NCBI GenBank assembly: GCA_039821605.1
Contig: JBCBNV010000004.1
Location: 465,742 to 529,741 of the forward strand
DNA length: 64,000 nucleotides
From: CALBPI01 sp039821605
GTDB lineage: Bacteria; Pseudomonadota; Gammaproteobacteria; Steroidobacterales; Woeseiaceae
Direction of reading: 5' to 3'
Shown: one piece after another, positions 39,108 through 47,799 of the stretch
Layout of the letters: every line of letters begins with the position of its first letter
Numbering within the stretch: the stretch's first letter is position 1
Position numbers and translations under genes: made by a program
Notes under the pieces: model-generated
The model's database searches: none
Told to the model about the DNA's origin: nothing
What the model saw: the letters and a program-made list of their open reading frames with translations, nothing else

Positions 39108-41180
39108 TTGAGCGCGATGCGCAACAAAGCCGGCTATCTCCTGGTGGCAATTGTCGCTGCTGCCGTAGGTGCGTTGGCAATGCGGGCTGGGAACAATGAA
39201 GCGCCGGTACCAGCGGCCAATCCCATCACGGTCTCGAAGGCGGATGACGTGTCGCTGGCCGAAGCCGACGCACTCCGAGAGGCGCGCTATGCGGGTCTTT
39301 CAACCATTGAGGATGTGCTCGCATTACCCGGTGAGTTTTCCGAGCTTGAGGCCCTCACAGCGCTCGCAGCGCGGCTAGATAGTTCGGGCGTGCAGGCGCT
39401 GCTGTTCGAGGCCATGCGCGTCGACGACCCGTGGCGGCGAGAAGCATTTGTCGAGCTGCTGCTCGTCAGACTGGTAGAGGTCGACCCGCGGACCGCGCTT
39501 GCCGTGGCCGATGGGCCCTTGCGCCGTACGGGCAGAAACTACACGGGACGCGTATGGCGACTTTGGGCGCGCCTTGATTTCGATACTGCTCTGGCCCAGG
39601 CCGCACTTACTGACGGAGATCGCAGAGTCATGGCCGCTGCGTTTTATGCGGCGCTACCCGATCTCAGTGACCCAAGAGCAGCGGACATCGAATCGGTCCT
39701 GGGTCTTGCAGCGACGGCCCAGGAGCGCAATCGGCGGATGGGGGCGCTGTACACGAGCGACCCTGATGCCGCCATGGCGAAGATCCTCACGGCGTCAGAA
39801 ACCGATAGCGTTTACGTCTCCGAACTCGCGAAGGCCATGTACGTCGACCTGGGGGTTGAGGCGCTCGACCAGATCGAGCGCATTCCCTCGGACCGTATTC
39901 GCAACGCCATGCTCGCGATGGTGTTTTCGGACATGGCGCAGGACGACCCAGAGGCCGCCATTCGCAACTACAGCCGAATGGGAACCAATCGCGACAACGG
40001 AATCGCTAACCTGGCCATTGGACAGCTCGCCGCGACGGATCCCGATCTGGCGTTCGAGTTGATCGATCTATTGCCCGGCAAAGTGCGCAAGCGCGCCGAA
40101 GCAAGGGTTATCGGGTCAACCGCGAACAAGGACCTCGACAAAGCGATGCAGATGCTGTCGTCGATGCGGTACGGCAGCAAGGATGCCGCACTTCAGCAAA
40201 TCGTTCGTAGTGAGGCCTCGCGCGACTTTGACGTGGCGCTTGCAATGGTCGACACGCACGGGTCGCCGACGAATCGCGAGACGTTGCTGCGGGCTATGAT
40301 CGACGACGCACCCAAAGAGCGTATTTCCGAGCTCATCGATCGTATGGGCGACGGTATGGATCGATGGCAATCCCGTTTCGCAAAACGAAATCTGATTCAA
40401 ACCTGGGCAAGACGCGATCCCGCGGCTGCGATGGCCTGGGCGCAATCACAGCCTGAAGGTCAGCGCGGTGAATTCATGGGCGAAGTGGCTGCGATGAGCG
40501 CCGCCGAGGACATCGACAGCACGGCGTCGCTGTTGGCGAGCCTGCCTGCCGCCGATGCATCGGCCTTGGCGCGGCGCGTGTCAGAATCGCTTGCCAGCCA
40601 GGGGCTGATCGACGAGGCGCTGGCCATGTCCGCGCAGCTTCCGGATGAGGAAGGGCGTCGTGCCGCGCAGATGACCGCGCTGCGCCGTATTGCGCTGGAA
40701 GAACCAAAGCGTGCGCTCGAGTTGGCGCGGCAGACCGGTGACGTCGCGGTTGTGGATGCCATGCTCGCCACGACACTGGTTCGAAATTCGGGGGGCGCGC
40801 TGGAAGACGCCTTTGCGAGTGCTCGAGAAATTTCCGACCCGGACAGTCGATCGGCGACGCAAAGAAGTGTGGCAATGCGTTGGGCGAGCTCAGATGCCGA
40901 TGCCGCGCGCCGTGCCGCTGAGAGCCTGCCGCCGGGCATTGAACGCGACAATCTTTACGTCGGACTGGTGACCTCGCCGGGCGTGTCCGCCGATGAGGCC
41001 GAGACGCTCATCGGTCGCATCGGCGATCTGGCGGCAAGGCAGAACGCCGAGATCATGCTCGTGGTTCGGTTGGCGGAGGTCGACGTGGCGCGGGCCAGGG
41101 CGCTGGTGGATTCACTGGATCTTCAGCCGTTTATGCGCCAGCAGCTTGAGTCTGTACTCAGGCAACGCGGACTCCGGTAG
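39108..41180 (+). CDS. alpha-helical repeat protein, membrane-anchored or secreted, unknown function
   Basis: The 690-residue protein has an N-terminal hydrophobic segment (GYLLVAIVAAAVGALAM) that could be a membrane anchor or uncleaved signal. The rest is a long array of helical repeats of ~30-40 residues with recurring patterns such as ARRDPAAAMAWA and MAQDDPEAAIRNYS. The TTG at 39108 is favoured by GGGGAGGG five bases upstream; ATG 39117 is the alternative. Third codon positions are less GC-biased than in neighbouring genes. It sits alone between a repeat cluster and a convergent gene. Confidence 0.82.
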   Translation: MSAMRNKAGYLLVAIVAAAVGALAMRAGNNEAPVPAANPITVSKADDVSLAEADALREARYAGLSTIEDVLALPGEFSELEALTALAARLDSSGVQALLFEAMRVDDPWRREAFVELLLVRLVEVDPRTALAVADGPLRRTGRNYTGRVWRLWARLDFDTALAQAALTDGDRRVMAAAFYAALPDLSDPRAADIESVLGLAATAQERNRRMGALYTSDPDAAMAKILTASETDSVYVSELAKAMYVDLGVEALDQIERIPSDRIRNAMLAMVFSDMAQDDPEAAIRNYSRMGTNRDNGIANLAIGQLAATDPDLAFELIDLLPGKVRKRAEARVIGSTANKDLDKAMQMLSSMRYGSKDAALQQIVRSEASRDFDVALAMVDTHGSPTNRETLLRAMIDDAPKERISELIDRMGDGMDRWQSRFAKRNLIQTWARRDPAAAMAWAQSQPEGQRGEFMGEVAAMSAAEDIDSTASLLASLPAADASALARRVSESLASQGLIDEALAMSAQLPDEEGRRAAQMTALRRIALEEPKRALELARQTGDVAVVDAMLATTLVRNSGGALEDAFASAREISDPDSRSATQRSVAMRWASSDADAARRAAESLPPGIERDNLYVGLVTSPGVSADEAETLIGRIGDLAARQNAEIMLVVRLAEVDVARARALVDSLDLQPFMRQQLESVLRQRGLR

Positions 41181-41187
41181 TCGGCCG

Positions 41188-42213
41188 CTACAAATCAGGC
41201 GCCGCCACCGCCAGATGCCCTTCACCCTCGGCCGGCGCCTGCCCTCCGTGCCACTTGCCCACAACGCGCACCTCGCGGCCGAACCCGGAGAGGATGCCGG
41301 CAGCCACGAGTCTTTGAACATCCGGTGAGGTTGTATCGGCCGTGATGGCCACGAAGTGCGTGTCATGCAGCGCCATCAGGTGGGGAATCAGTCGGCGCCA
41401 AAGGTGCGCGCTGTCGCGTGTGGCCACCACGTCGCTCACGGACACGTAGCGGAACCGTCCCGGGTTGAAGCGTTTGCGGCCCGGCGGGAACAGCAGCATG
41501 ACGCGTTCCGTGATGAAGCCCGTGAGCCCGCCCTGCGGCGTCAGGTCCAAAGACGTCAGTCGGTGTCGGCACGCGGCCACGCCGCCCGCCGGGCCCTCGA
41601 CAGAAATCCAGTGGTCGCGCGGCACGCTTGACGGGCGCAGTGCGGCCTCGGTGTTCGTCTCGCGCCACGCGTCGGCCGCTGCATCCGTGAGTGCGTCGGT
41701 AACAGCCACATCGAGGATGGGCACGCCGCTGCGCTGGCGGTATTTGATCTGTGTGGTCAGTGTGCCGATCGGGTAAGCCCCGAGGCTGTCGAGCAACTGC
41801 CAGGCGCGCTCATTGCCCGCGTCGATGCAGCCATAGCTGAACACGGGAATATCACGCGCGGCGCCGCGGCGGTCGAGCCACGCCATAGCTTGCTTCGCCA
41901 GCGTGCGGCCGTAGCCCTGGCGTGAAACTTCGGGGGCGACGGACAACAGACCGCGGTAGAAGCCTTCGACGCGCTTGCCGTGCCACTGCAGCGTCTGCTC
42001 GTCGAGCACCATGGCGGCCACAAGCTCGCCGTTGTCGCGCAGCGAAAGGAATCGCGGACGGTAAAAGCGTGCGAGCTGGTCCGCCACGTTGCAACGGCGG
42101 TAGCGGTCGCCAAAGCGCACCTGCCCGATGTGGGCTGTGAACTCCGCGTCGGGCCGCGTCGTCGACTCGAGCGTGAGGCCCGCGCCATCGAACCAAAGCG
42201 TTTGCGAGCTCAT
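41188..42213 (-). CDS. GNAT-family N-acetyltransferase-like protein
   Basis: The 341-residue protein has a GNAT domain in the first ~150 residues, with the acetyl-CoA loop pattern SRQGYGRTLAKQAM and an upstream strand LLSVAPEV. The second half looks like a further, more diverged GNAT-like fold (CRHRLTSLDL ... ALHDTHFVAITAD). Its start overlaps the ATP-grasp stop by 4 bp, so the two are coupled. The acceptor is unknown; an amine made or carried by the ATP-grasp product is a reasonable guess. Confidence 0.82.
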   Translation of the reverse strand: MSSQTLWFDGAGLTLESTTRPDAEFTAHIGQVRFGDRYRRCNVADQLARFYRPRFLSLRDNGELVAAMVLDEQTLQWHGKRVEGFYRGLLSVAPEVSRQGYGRTLAKQAMAWLDRRGAARDIPVFSYGCIDAGNERAWQLLDSLGAYPIGTLTTQIKYRQRSGVPILDVAVTDALTDAAADAWRETNTEAALRPSSVPRDHWISVEGPAGGVAACRHRLTSLDLTPQGGLTGFITERVMLLFPPGRKRFNPGRFRYVSVSDVVATRDSAHLWRRLIPHLMALHDTHFVAITADTTSPDVQRLVAAGILSGFGREVRVVGKWHGGQAPAEGEGHLAVAAPDL

Positions 42214-43358
42214 GCCTCGGCCGCGTCCTCGGGTTGGTACTCGATATCCAGTGCCAACACTTCGGCAAAGGTCTCACCGCGCTTGAGCGCCTGACCGATG
42301 ATGGGCCAGGTCGACCATGTCGCGAGCAAAAACACGCCCGGGTCCTTGGCCTGCCAGGTGACGTCGCGCGCGCGGCGCAACGACCAGCCGGTGCGTCGGC
42401 GTTCGTCGCTGTTGCGTAGCGAGGCGAACCAGTGCGTCCAGTTGGACCAGAACTCCTGCAACAACGTCTCGTCGCGCAGATCCGCGGAGTCCTTTGCGCC
42501 CGTAATGACCGCTGCGATGTCGTCCTGTGCCAAGAAGTGCAGGCCGCTCGTCGCGCGCGGGTTGCACTCGATGGCGTGCGGCACGCCCGCGGCGTCGACG
42601 ATGAAGTCGAAGGCGATGAAGCCCGTGTGCTTTGTGGCGGCAACGAACTGCTCGATCCAGGCCGCAACTGCAGGCGCGTTGAAGCGCTCGAAGGCGACGG
42701 CGACGCTGCCGTGGCGCACCGTTGCGCGGTAGGCACAGCTGACGAGCACGCGACCCTCGCGCGCCATGGCGAAGCCGCTGACTTCGTCGCCGGCGATTTC
42801 CGCCTGCACGATGTGCGCCACGTCCGTCTCGGGTAGCGCCGCCCCGCGCGAGACACGCCTCAGGCCACGGCCTGAGCAGGAATACTCAGGCTTCACGATG
42901 ACGTCCCGCGCTTCGGCCAGCGTGGCGGCTTCAGGCGTGCCCGCGCGCGCCGTGTCCGGCACCGCCAGCCCCGCGTCGCGCGCGAGCGCGATAAAGTCGT
43001 GCTTGGAGTGCAGCGCGAGCGTGTCAGCGCCCGGTGCACAGAAGACATCCGGGGCGCCGTCCTGGCCCGCCAGCGCGTCGCGAAGCTGCGCGACGTACAT
43101 GGTCTCTTCGGATACGGGCACTACGAGGTCGACGTTCTCGTTGTCGATCACGCGCTGCAACGCTTCGAGGTAGGCGGCGGGCCCCGCAGCGGGCGCCGGA
43201 ACCCGCACGCTGCGGTCCACCGCGCGCGACGTGCCCGCCATGTGGCGCTTGAACGGTTCCGCCACGACTACGCGCCAGCCCGCGGCCGCAAAGCTGCGTG
43301 CGATGTCGACGGCGGGCGGCAGGCGCCCCAGCGTCAGCAGGACCGTGTTCTGGCTCAT
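42210..43358 (-). CDS. ATP-grasp domain ligase-like protein
   Basis: The 382-residue protein has an N-terminal Rossmann-like pre-ATP-grasp part (TVLLTLGRLPPAVDIARSF), a central ATP-grasp domain (VIVKPEYSCSGRGLRRV) and the metal-binding motif IECNPRATSG. ATP-grasp enzymes join a carboxylate to an amine or thiol through an acyl-phosphate. The C-terminal ~90 residues are an unassigned extension rich in Trp. It is first gene of the two-gene unit with GNAT and starts exactly opposite the P450 frame. The substrate is unknown. Confidence 0.88.
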   Translation of the reverse strand: MSQNTVLLTLGRLPPAVDIARSFAAAGWRVVVAEPFKRHMAGTSRAVDRSVRVPAPAAGPAAYLEALQRVIDNENVDLVVPVSEETMYVAQLRDALAGQDGAPDVFCAPGADTLALHSKHDFIALARDAGLAVPDTARAGTPEAATLAEARDVIVKPEYSCSGRGLRRVSRGAALPETDVAHIVQAEIAGDEVSGFAMAREGRVLVSCAYRATVRHGSVAVAFERFNAPAVAAWIEQFVAATKHTGFIAFDFIVDAAGVPHAIECNPRATSGLHFLAQDDIAAVITGAKDSADLRDETLLQEFWSNWTHWFASLRNSDERRRTGWSLRRARDVTWQAKDPGVFLLATWSTWPIIGQALKRGETFAEVLALDIEYQPEDAAEA

Positions 43359-44856
43359 GCCCCGAGGATACCGAGGCGCGCCCGCGGGAACACGTGCGCG
43401 TTTATACTCGGGCCATGGGAGAGACGCGTTTTACGAGGGTGGGGCCATCGCCGCGACGCTGAGCGCCGGCGACCCGGTAGGCGCCGCCGAACACAGGCCT
43501 TACCGCCCCCCGGCGCCGGTCCCGCTGACGCCGTTGCGCTCGCTCGTGCGCGTCATCCGCCAGGGCGACGGCGACCTGCTCTCGCTCGTGCCGCGCGATG
43601 CCTACCAGAAGCCCATGACACATCTGGGCTATTCGCGACGCTCGATTCTGCTCATCAATGACCCCGCGCTGGCCAAACACGTGCTCAGCGACCCGCTCGA
43701 GATCTTCCCCAAGAACGACCTCATGGTGGGCGCACTCGCGCCGCTAGTGGGCGACTCGATCTTCGTGTCTTCAGGCCCGACCTGGCGCCGTCAGCGCCAG
43801 ATGATCGACCCTGCGTTCTCGCACATGCGTATCAACACGGCGTTCGGGTCCATGCGCGAGGCCGTCGCCGACTACACCGTACAGCTCGACCGGGCGGCCG
43901 CCGACGGCAGCGATTTCTCGCTCGACTTCGCGATGAGCGAGCTGACGGCCGACATCATCTGCCGCACGATTTTTTCGACGCCGCTCAGTGGGCAAACGGC
44001 GCGTGACGTGTTTGAGAGCTTCGGCGAGTTCGAAGAGTCCGTGGCTAGCGTCAACCTGTTCCAGCTCATCTTCGGCAAGCCGTTCGCCGACGTGAAGCAA
44101 CCGGCCAACGTGCTCGCCGCCTGTGAGCGCATCCGCGGCCACATCGACACACTGCTCGCGCCCCGACTCGACGAGACTGTCGAGCAGCCCGACGATATCG
44201 TCTCGGCCGTGATTGCCGCGCGCGACGCCGAGACGGGCGAGGGCTTCACGCGCAAGGAGCTCATAGACCAGATTGGCGTATTCTTCCTGGCCGGGCACGA
44301 GACCACGGCCAGCGTGCTGACCTGGGTGTTCTTTGTGCTGGCCATGCGGCCCGACATCGCGGTACTCGTGCGCGATGAAGTCGAGGCCGTCGTTGGTGAC
44401 GGCGACATCGAGTTCGCGCACGTCAAACAGCTTTCGAAAACGCGCAGCGTGTTTCGCGAGGCGTTACGGTTGTATCCGCCCATCACCTTCATTCCGCGTG
44501 TGGCGGCCGAGGCCACCGAGATCGGTGGCCAGCGCGTCAAGCGCGGCACGATGCTTATGATTTCGCCCTGGACCGCGCATCGGAATGAAAACCTCTGGCG
44601 GGACGCGGCAGTGTTTGACCCGCTGCGATTTCATGGCGATAGCGTACGCGAGGAGGAGGGCACACTCATGTCCTTCGGGCTGGGACCGCGCATTTGTGTG
44701 GGCGCGGCCTTCGCCACCATTGAGAGCGCGCTCATCATTGCGTCACTCGTGCGCCGCTATGACTTCACGATCGAGGCGCCCGAGCGCGTGCGGCCAGTGG
44801 CGAGGCTGACGACACGGCCCGCCGAAGAGATTCGTTGCCGGGTGGTGCGGCGGTGA
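43357..44856 (+). CDS. cytochrome P450
   Basis: The heme-binding motif FGLGPRICVG has its Cys codon at 44695-44697. The I-helix is AGHETTAS, the K-helix ExxR is EALR and the PERF-like segment is FDPLRFHG. It is a soluble monooxygenase of ordinary bacterial size. The start is unclear. ATG 43357 shares the palindrome CATG with the divergent ATP-grasp start, but a TATACT at 43403-43408 would put transcription downstream. No good ATG, GTG or TTG follows until 43534; a CTG at 43459 sits after GAGGGTGGGG. Carotenoid genes downstream hint at a carotenoid or terpenoid substrate. Confidence 0.88.
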   Translation: MPRGYRGAPAGTRARLYSGHGRDAFYEGGAIAATLSAGDPVGAAEHRPYRPPAPVPLTPLRSLVRVIRQGDGDLLSLVPRDAYQKPMTHLGYSRRSILLINDPALAKHVLSDPLEIFPKNDLMVGALAPLVGDSIFVSSGPTWRRQRQMIDPAFSHMRINTAFGSMREAVADYTVQLDRAAADGSDFSLDFAMSELTADIICRTIFSTPLSGQTARDVFESFGEFEESVASVNLFQLIFGKPFADVKQPANVLAACERIRGHIDTLLAPRLDETVEQPDDIVSAVIAARDAETGEGFTRKELIDQIGVFFLAGHETTASVLTWVFFVLAMRPDIAVLVRDEVEAVVGDGDIEFAHVKQLSKTRSVFREALRLYPPITFIPRVAAEATEIGGQRVKRGTMLMISPWTAHRNENLWRDAAVFDPLRFHGDSVREEEGTLMSFGLGPRICVGAAFATIESALIIASLVRRYDFTIEAPERVRPVARLTTRPAEEIRCRVVRR

Positions 44857-44864
44857 ATACCTAC

Positions 44865-45067
44865 TGTCATTGCGGGGTGGCGGAGCTAAGTACCCGTCAT
44901 TGCGAGGCGGCGAAGCCGATTACTCGTCATTGCGAGGCGGCGGAGCCGATTACTCGTCATTGCGAGGCGGCGGAGCCGCCGCGGCAATCTCCCACAGTCT
45001 GTCGCACCGCCAAACGGCACGACGGCGTCACGAGATTGCCGCGTCGCTGCGCGCCTCGCAATGACGG
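44865..45067. repeat. palindromic repeat cluster E with tandem left ends
   Basis: Four left end units in tandem (period about 30 bp, GTCATTGCGAGGCGGCG) lead into a full element with GGCGGC/GCCGCC hairpins that ends CTCGCAATGACGG. It occupies most of the 318-bp gap before crtD; the remaining ~105 bp show no clear promoter. Confidence 0.82.
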
Positions 45068-45174
45068 TGGTGACCGTGCCGCTCGCGATAACGGACCTCC
45101 CCAACCGACCGGATCTGCTCAGCAGACCAAATCGCCCTTGGACAACGAATCCCCCCTGGATGGCGGATTGCGCG

Positions 45175-46659
45175 ATGCCGCGTAAACACGTCATCGTCGT
45201 CGGCGCCGGGATCGGCGGGCTTGCGGCCGCGCTCGACCTGTCGGCCCGCGGTGTTCGCGTCACGGTGCTCGAACAGCACGGGCACCCGGGCGGCAAGATG
45301 CGCCAGATCGAGATCAACGGGCGCGGCATCGACTCGGGGCCGACCGTGTTCACGATGCGCTGGATCTTCGACGACCTGTTTTCGGAGATCGGGCTCGACT
45401 TCGATACGCACGTGCCTTTGCGCGAGGCCGACCTGCTTGCGCGACACGGCTGGGGCGATGGCAGCCAGCTCGACCTGTTCGCCGATGTGCAACGCAGCGT
45501 CGAGGCTATCGGCGCCTTCAGCGGCGCCGAGGACGCGAAGGCTTACCGCGAGTTTGCACGCGACTCGGCCAAGATCTTCAAGACGCTCGACCTCTCCTTC
45601 ATGCGCGCGCAGCGACCGTCGCCGCCCGAGCTTGCGGCGCGCGTCGGGCTCAAGGGAATTCCCGACCTGCTCGCGACGCGGCCATTTGTCACGCTCTTCG
45701 ACGACCTCAAGAAACGGTTTCGTGACCCGCGGCTCGTGCAGCTGTTCGCGCGCTACTCGACCTACTGCGGCTCGTCGCCGTTTCGCGCGCCCGCGACGCT
45801 GCAGCTCATCGCCCACGCAGAGCGCGCCGGCGTCTGGTACGTCGAGGGTGGCATGATCCGGCTCGCGCGAGCGCTGGCGGACGCGGCCATGGAAAACGGC
45901 GTTGCGATTCGTTACCTCGAGCCCGTGACCCGGCTGCTCACTTACGAGGGACGCATCACTGGCGTGCAACTGGCCAACGGCGAGCCGCTTATGGGCGATG
46001 CCGTCGTGTTCAACGGCGATATGGCCGCGCTGGCCGAAGGCCTGCTCGGTGAAGACGCGCAACGCGCCGTGCCCAAACCGCCGCGCGATCGGCGGTCACT
46101 GTCGGCGATCACCTGGAGCATGCTCGCGCGCGTGTCGGGTTTCCCGCTCGCCCACCACACCGTGCTGTTCGGCGACGACTACCGCGAGGAGTTCGACGCG
46201 ATCTTCGAGCAGCAACGTATCAGCGATTCGCCCACCGTCTACATCTGTGCGCAGGACCGACAGGACGATGCGGCGCCCGACGACCCGGGTTCCGAGCGGC
46301 TGCTCGCGCTCATTAACGCGCCCGCGCGGGCGCTGTCCGAAGGTGACATCGCGCGCGCCGAGGACAACATGCTCAACGTGCTCGCGCGGCAGGGGCTAGT
46401 GCTCGAACATGCGCCCACGGAATGTGCACGCACCACGCCGTCAGACTTTGCGGGTCTCTTCCCGGCCACGGATGGTGCGCTCTACGGTAGACCGACGCAC
46501 GGCTGGATGGGCTCGTTCTCGCGGCCCGGGTCGCGGACGAAGCTCGAGGGGCTGTACCTCTCGGGCGGCAGTGTGCACCCGGGCGCGGGGGTGCCTATGG
46601 TGGCCATGTCGGGGCGGCTGGCCGCGGCGTGCGTGCGGACTGATCTCGGCTTGGGCTGA
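45175..46659 (+). CDS. crtD: CrtD-type carotenoid desaturase (FAD-dependent)
   Basis: From ATG 45175 the protein has 494 residues and starts with the dinucleotide fold VIVVGAGIGGLAAALDLS. The stretch GPTVFTMRWIFDDLF is typical of CrtD (1-hydroxycarotenoid 3,4-desaturase), and the C-terminal flavin motif LYLSGGSVHPGAGVPM is intact. It probably adds a double bond to a (hydroxy)carotenoid end. The gene pairs functionally with crtI 1.1 kb away on the other strand. No crtC, crtF, crtB or crtE is present here. A different carotenoid or apocarotenoid oxidoreductase is possible. Confidence 0.85.
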   Translation: MPRKHVIVVGAGIGGLAAALDLSARGVRVTVLEQHGHPGGKMRQIEINGRGIDSGPTVFTMRWIFDDLFSEIGLDFDTHVPLREADLLARHGWGDGSQLDLFADVQRSVEAIGAFSGAEDAKAYREFARDSAKIFKTLDLSFMRAQRPSPPELAARVGLKGIPDLLATRPFVTLFDDLKKRFRDPRLVQLFARYSTYCGSSPFRAPATLQLIAHAERAGVWYVEGGMIRLARALADAAMENGVAIRYLEPVTRLLTYEGRITGVQLANGEPLMGDAVVFNGDMAALAEGLLGEDAQRAVPKPPRDRRSLSAITWSMLARVSGFPLAHHTVLFGDDYREEFDAIFEQQRISDSPTVYICAQDRQDDAAPDDPGSERLLALINAPARALSEGDIARAEDNMLNVLARQGLVLEHAPTECARTTPSDFAGLFPATDGALYGRPTHGWMGSFSRPGSRTKLEGLYLSGGSVHPGAGVPMVAMSGRLAAACVRTDLGLG

Positions 46660-46670
46660 CAACCTCCCCC

Positions 46671-46817
46671 TCATCATTGCGAGGGGCCGCGGGCACAGAC
46701 GCCGTCATTGCGAGGGGCCGAAGGCCCCGCGGCAATCTCCATCGGGCTATAGCATTGTTCAACGGCACGATGCCGTCACGAGATTGCCGCGGCCACTGTG
46801 TGGCCTCGCAATGACGG
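46671..46817. repeat. palindromic repeat cluster F
   Basis: A left end unit and a full element with GGGGCC/GGCCCC and GGCCAC/GTGGCC hairpins, ending CTCGCAATGACGGG. The spacer GGCTATAGCATTGTTCAACG is shared with cluster G. It lies in direct orientation to G, on the other side of the Fur-like gene. Confidence 0.85.
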
Positions 46818-46830
46818 GTCGAATGTCATT

Positions 46831-46849
46831 GCAAATGATAATCATTCGC
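46831..46849 (+). promoter_or_regulatory. Fur box
   Basis: GCAAATGATAATCATTCGC matches the 19-bp Fur consensus GATAATGATAATCATTATC at 15 of 19 positions, including the whole central ATGATAATCATT. It lies 37 bp before the ATG of the Fur-like gene, where it would cover the promoter. Confidence 0.85.
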
Positions 46850-46886
46850 ATTAACATTTGTAGTGCATGGTCAAGAGACGATACCC

Positions 46887-47567
46887 ATGACGGTTCACGG
46901 CGCATCCGTCGTCCCCCTGCGCGGCCTGTCCCCCCGGGCTGCGCGCGCTGAGGGTCCTACGCTGGTATTGCGCATCGCGCGCAGTGCCAGCGTGGCGCCC
47001 GCCGTGTCCGTGGTGCACCTGGCCACGCGCCAGTGCCTGACCGAGTGGCAGGGTGAGGTGGCGCGGCAGCTGTTGATGTCCCCCGCGTTTCGCCACCTCG
47101 TGGATGGCGACGGCGACTATCCCTGCTCGCAGGCCTGCGTGCACCAGATCCTGCTGGGTGCTGCGGCGATTGAGGCGGGGCTTGAGCGCTTGCAGTGGCG
47201 GCGCGACACGACACTGGCGTCGGTGCCGAATCATGCTGCGGTCACTGCGGGCTTCGCGCCCGAGCCGTTGCGCAAGCGCCTGGCCCGCGCGCGCATCATG
47301 CTTGAGGGCGACACGCAGTTCGTGGCGCGCCTGCTCTTTGATCATCCCGGTGAGCACTTCACGGCGCGCGATGTGTCGTGTTTGACCGCGCTGGTGTCGC
47401 CCGCGCGCATGCCGATCGATGTTGGCGCGGCACTGGATGCGCTTTCTGCCGCCGGAGTGATCCAGCGCATCGCGATCGACAACGGGCCGGTGTTCTATGA
47501 CATCGACACGCGTCCTCACCCGCACCGCTACGATCCGGCATCGGGACAGTTGCACGACGCGGGGTGA
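46887..47567 (+). CDS. Fur-family-like regulator with unassigned N-terminal domain
   Basis: The 226-residue protein has two parts. Residues ~127-226 follow the Fur/Irr pattern: a helical winged-helix region, then LDALSAAGVIQRIAIDNG, PVFYDIDTRPHPHRYD and a final GQLHDAG, equivalent to the Fur HHH metal-binding strand, with HPH here. Residues 1-126 match nothing I know and include CSQACVHQ. ATG 46887 has AGAGA upstream; GTG 46863 would add eight residues. A Fur box sits immediately upstream, so iron control is likely. It lies between crtD and crtI. Confidence 0.75.
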   Translation: MTVHGASVVPLRGLSPRAARAEGPTLVLRIARSASVAPAVSVVHLATRQCLTEWQGEVARQLLMSPAFRHLVDGDGDYPCSQACVHQILLGAAAIEAGLERLQWRRDTTLASVPNHAAVTAGFAPEPLRKRLARARIMLEGDTQFVARLLFDHPGEHFTARDVSCLTALVSPARMPIDVGAALDALSAAGVIQRIAIDNGPVFYDIDTRPHPHRYDPASGQLHDAG

Positions 47568-47589
47568 CGGCAGTAGTGGTTCTTGCCGC

Positions 47590-47797
47590 CCGTCATTGCG
47601 AGGCCGCGCTGGCCCAGGCACCGTCGTTGCGAGGGGCCGCAGGCCCCGCGGCAATCTCAATCAGGCTATAGCATTGTTCAACGGCACGATGCCGTCACGA
47701 GATTGCCGCGGCCACTGCGTGGCCTCGCAATGACGGGGTCTTGGCCTGCGGCTCCTCGCAATGACGGGGTCTGGGCCTGCGGCCCATCGCAACGCCG
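47590..47797. repeat. palindromic repeat cluster G
   Basis: The full element is nearly identical to cluster F (about five differences in ~118 bp, same spacer). A left half unit precedes it, and two extra right ends (near 47755 and 47785) run up to the crtI stop. Confidence 0.85.
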
Positions 47798-47799
47798 CG

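Noticed and set aside
46863..46886. GTG 46863 as start of the Fur-like gene
   Set aside because: There is no ribosome binding site at the right distance, and the extra eight residues add nothing to the fold. ATG 46887 has AGAGA upstream.
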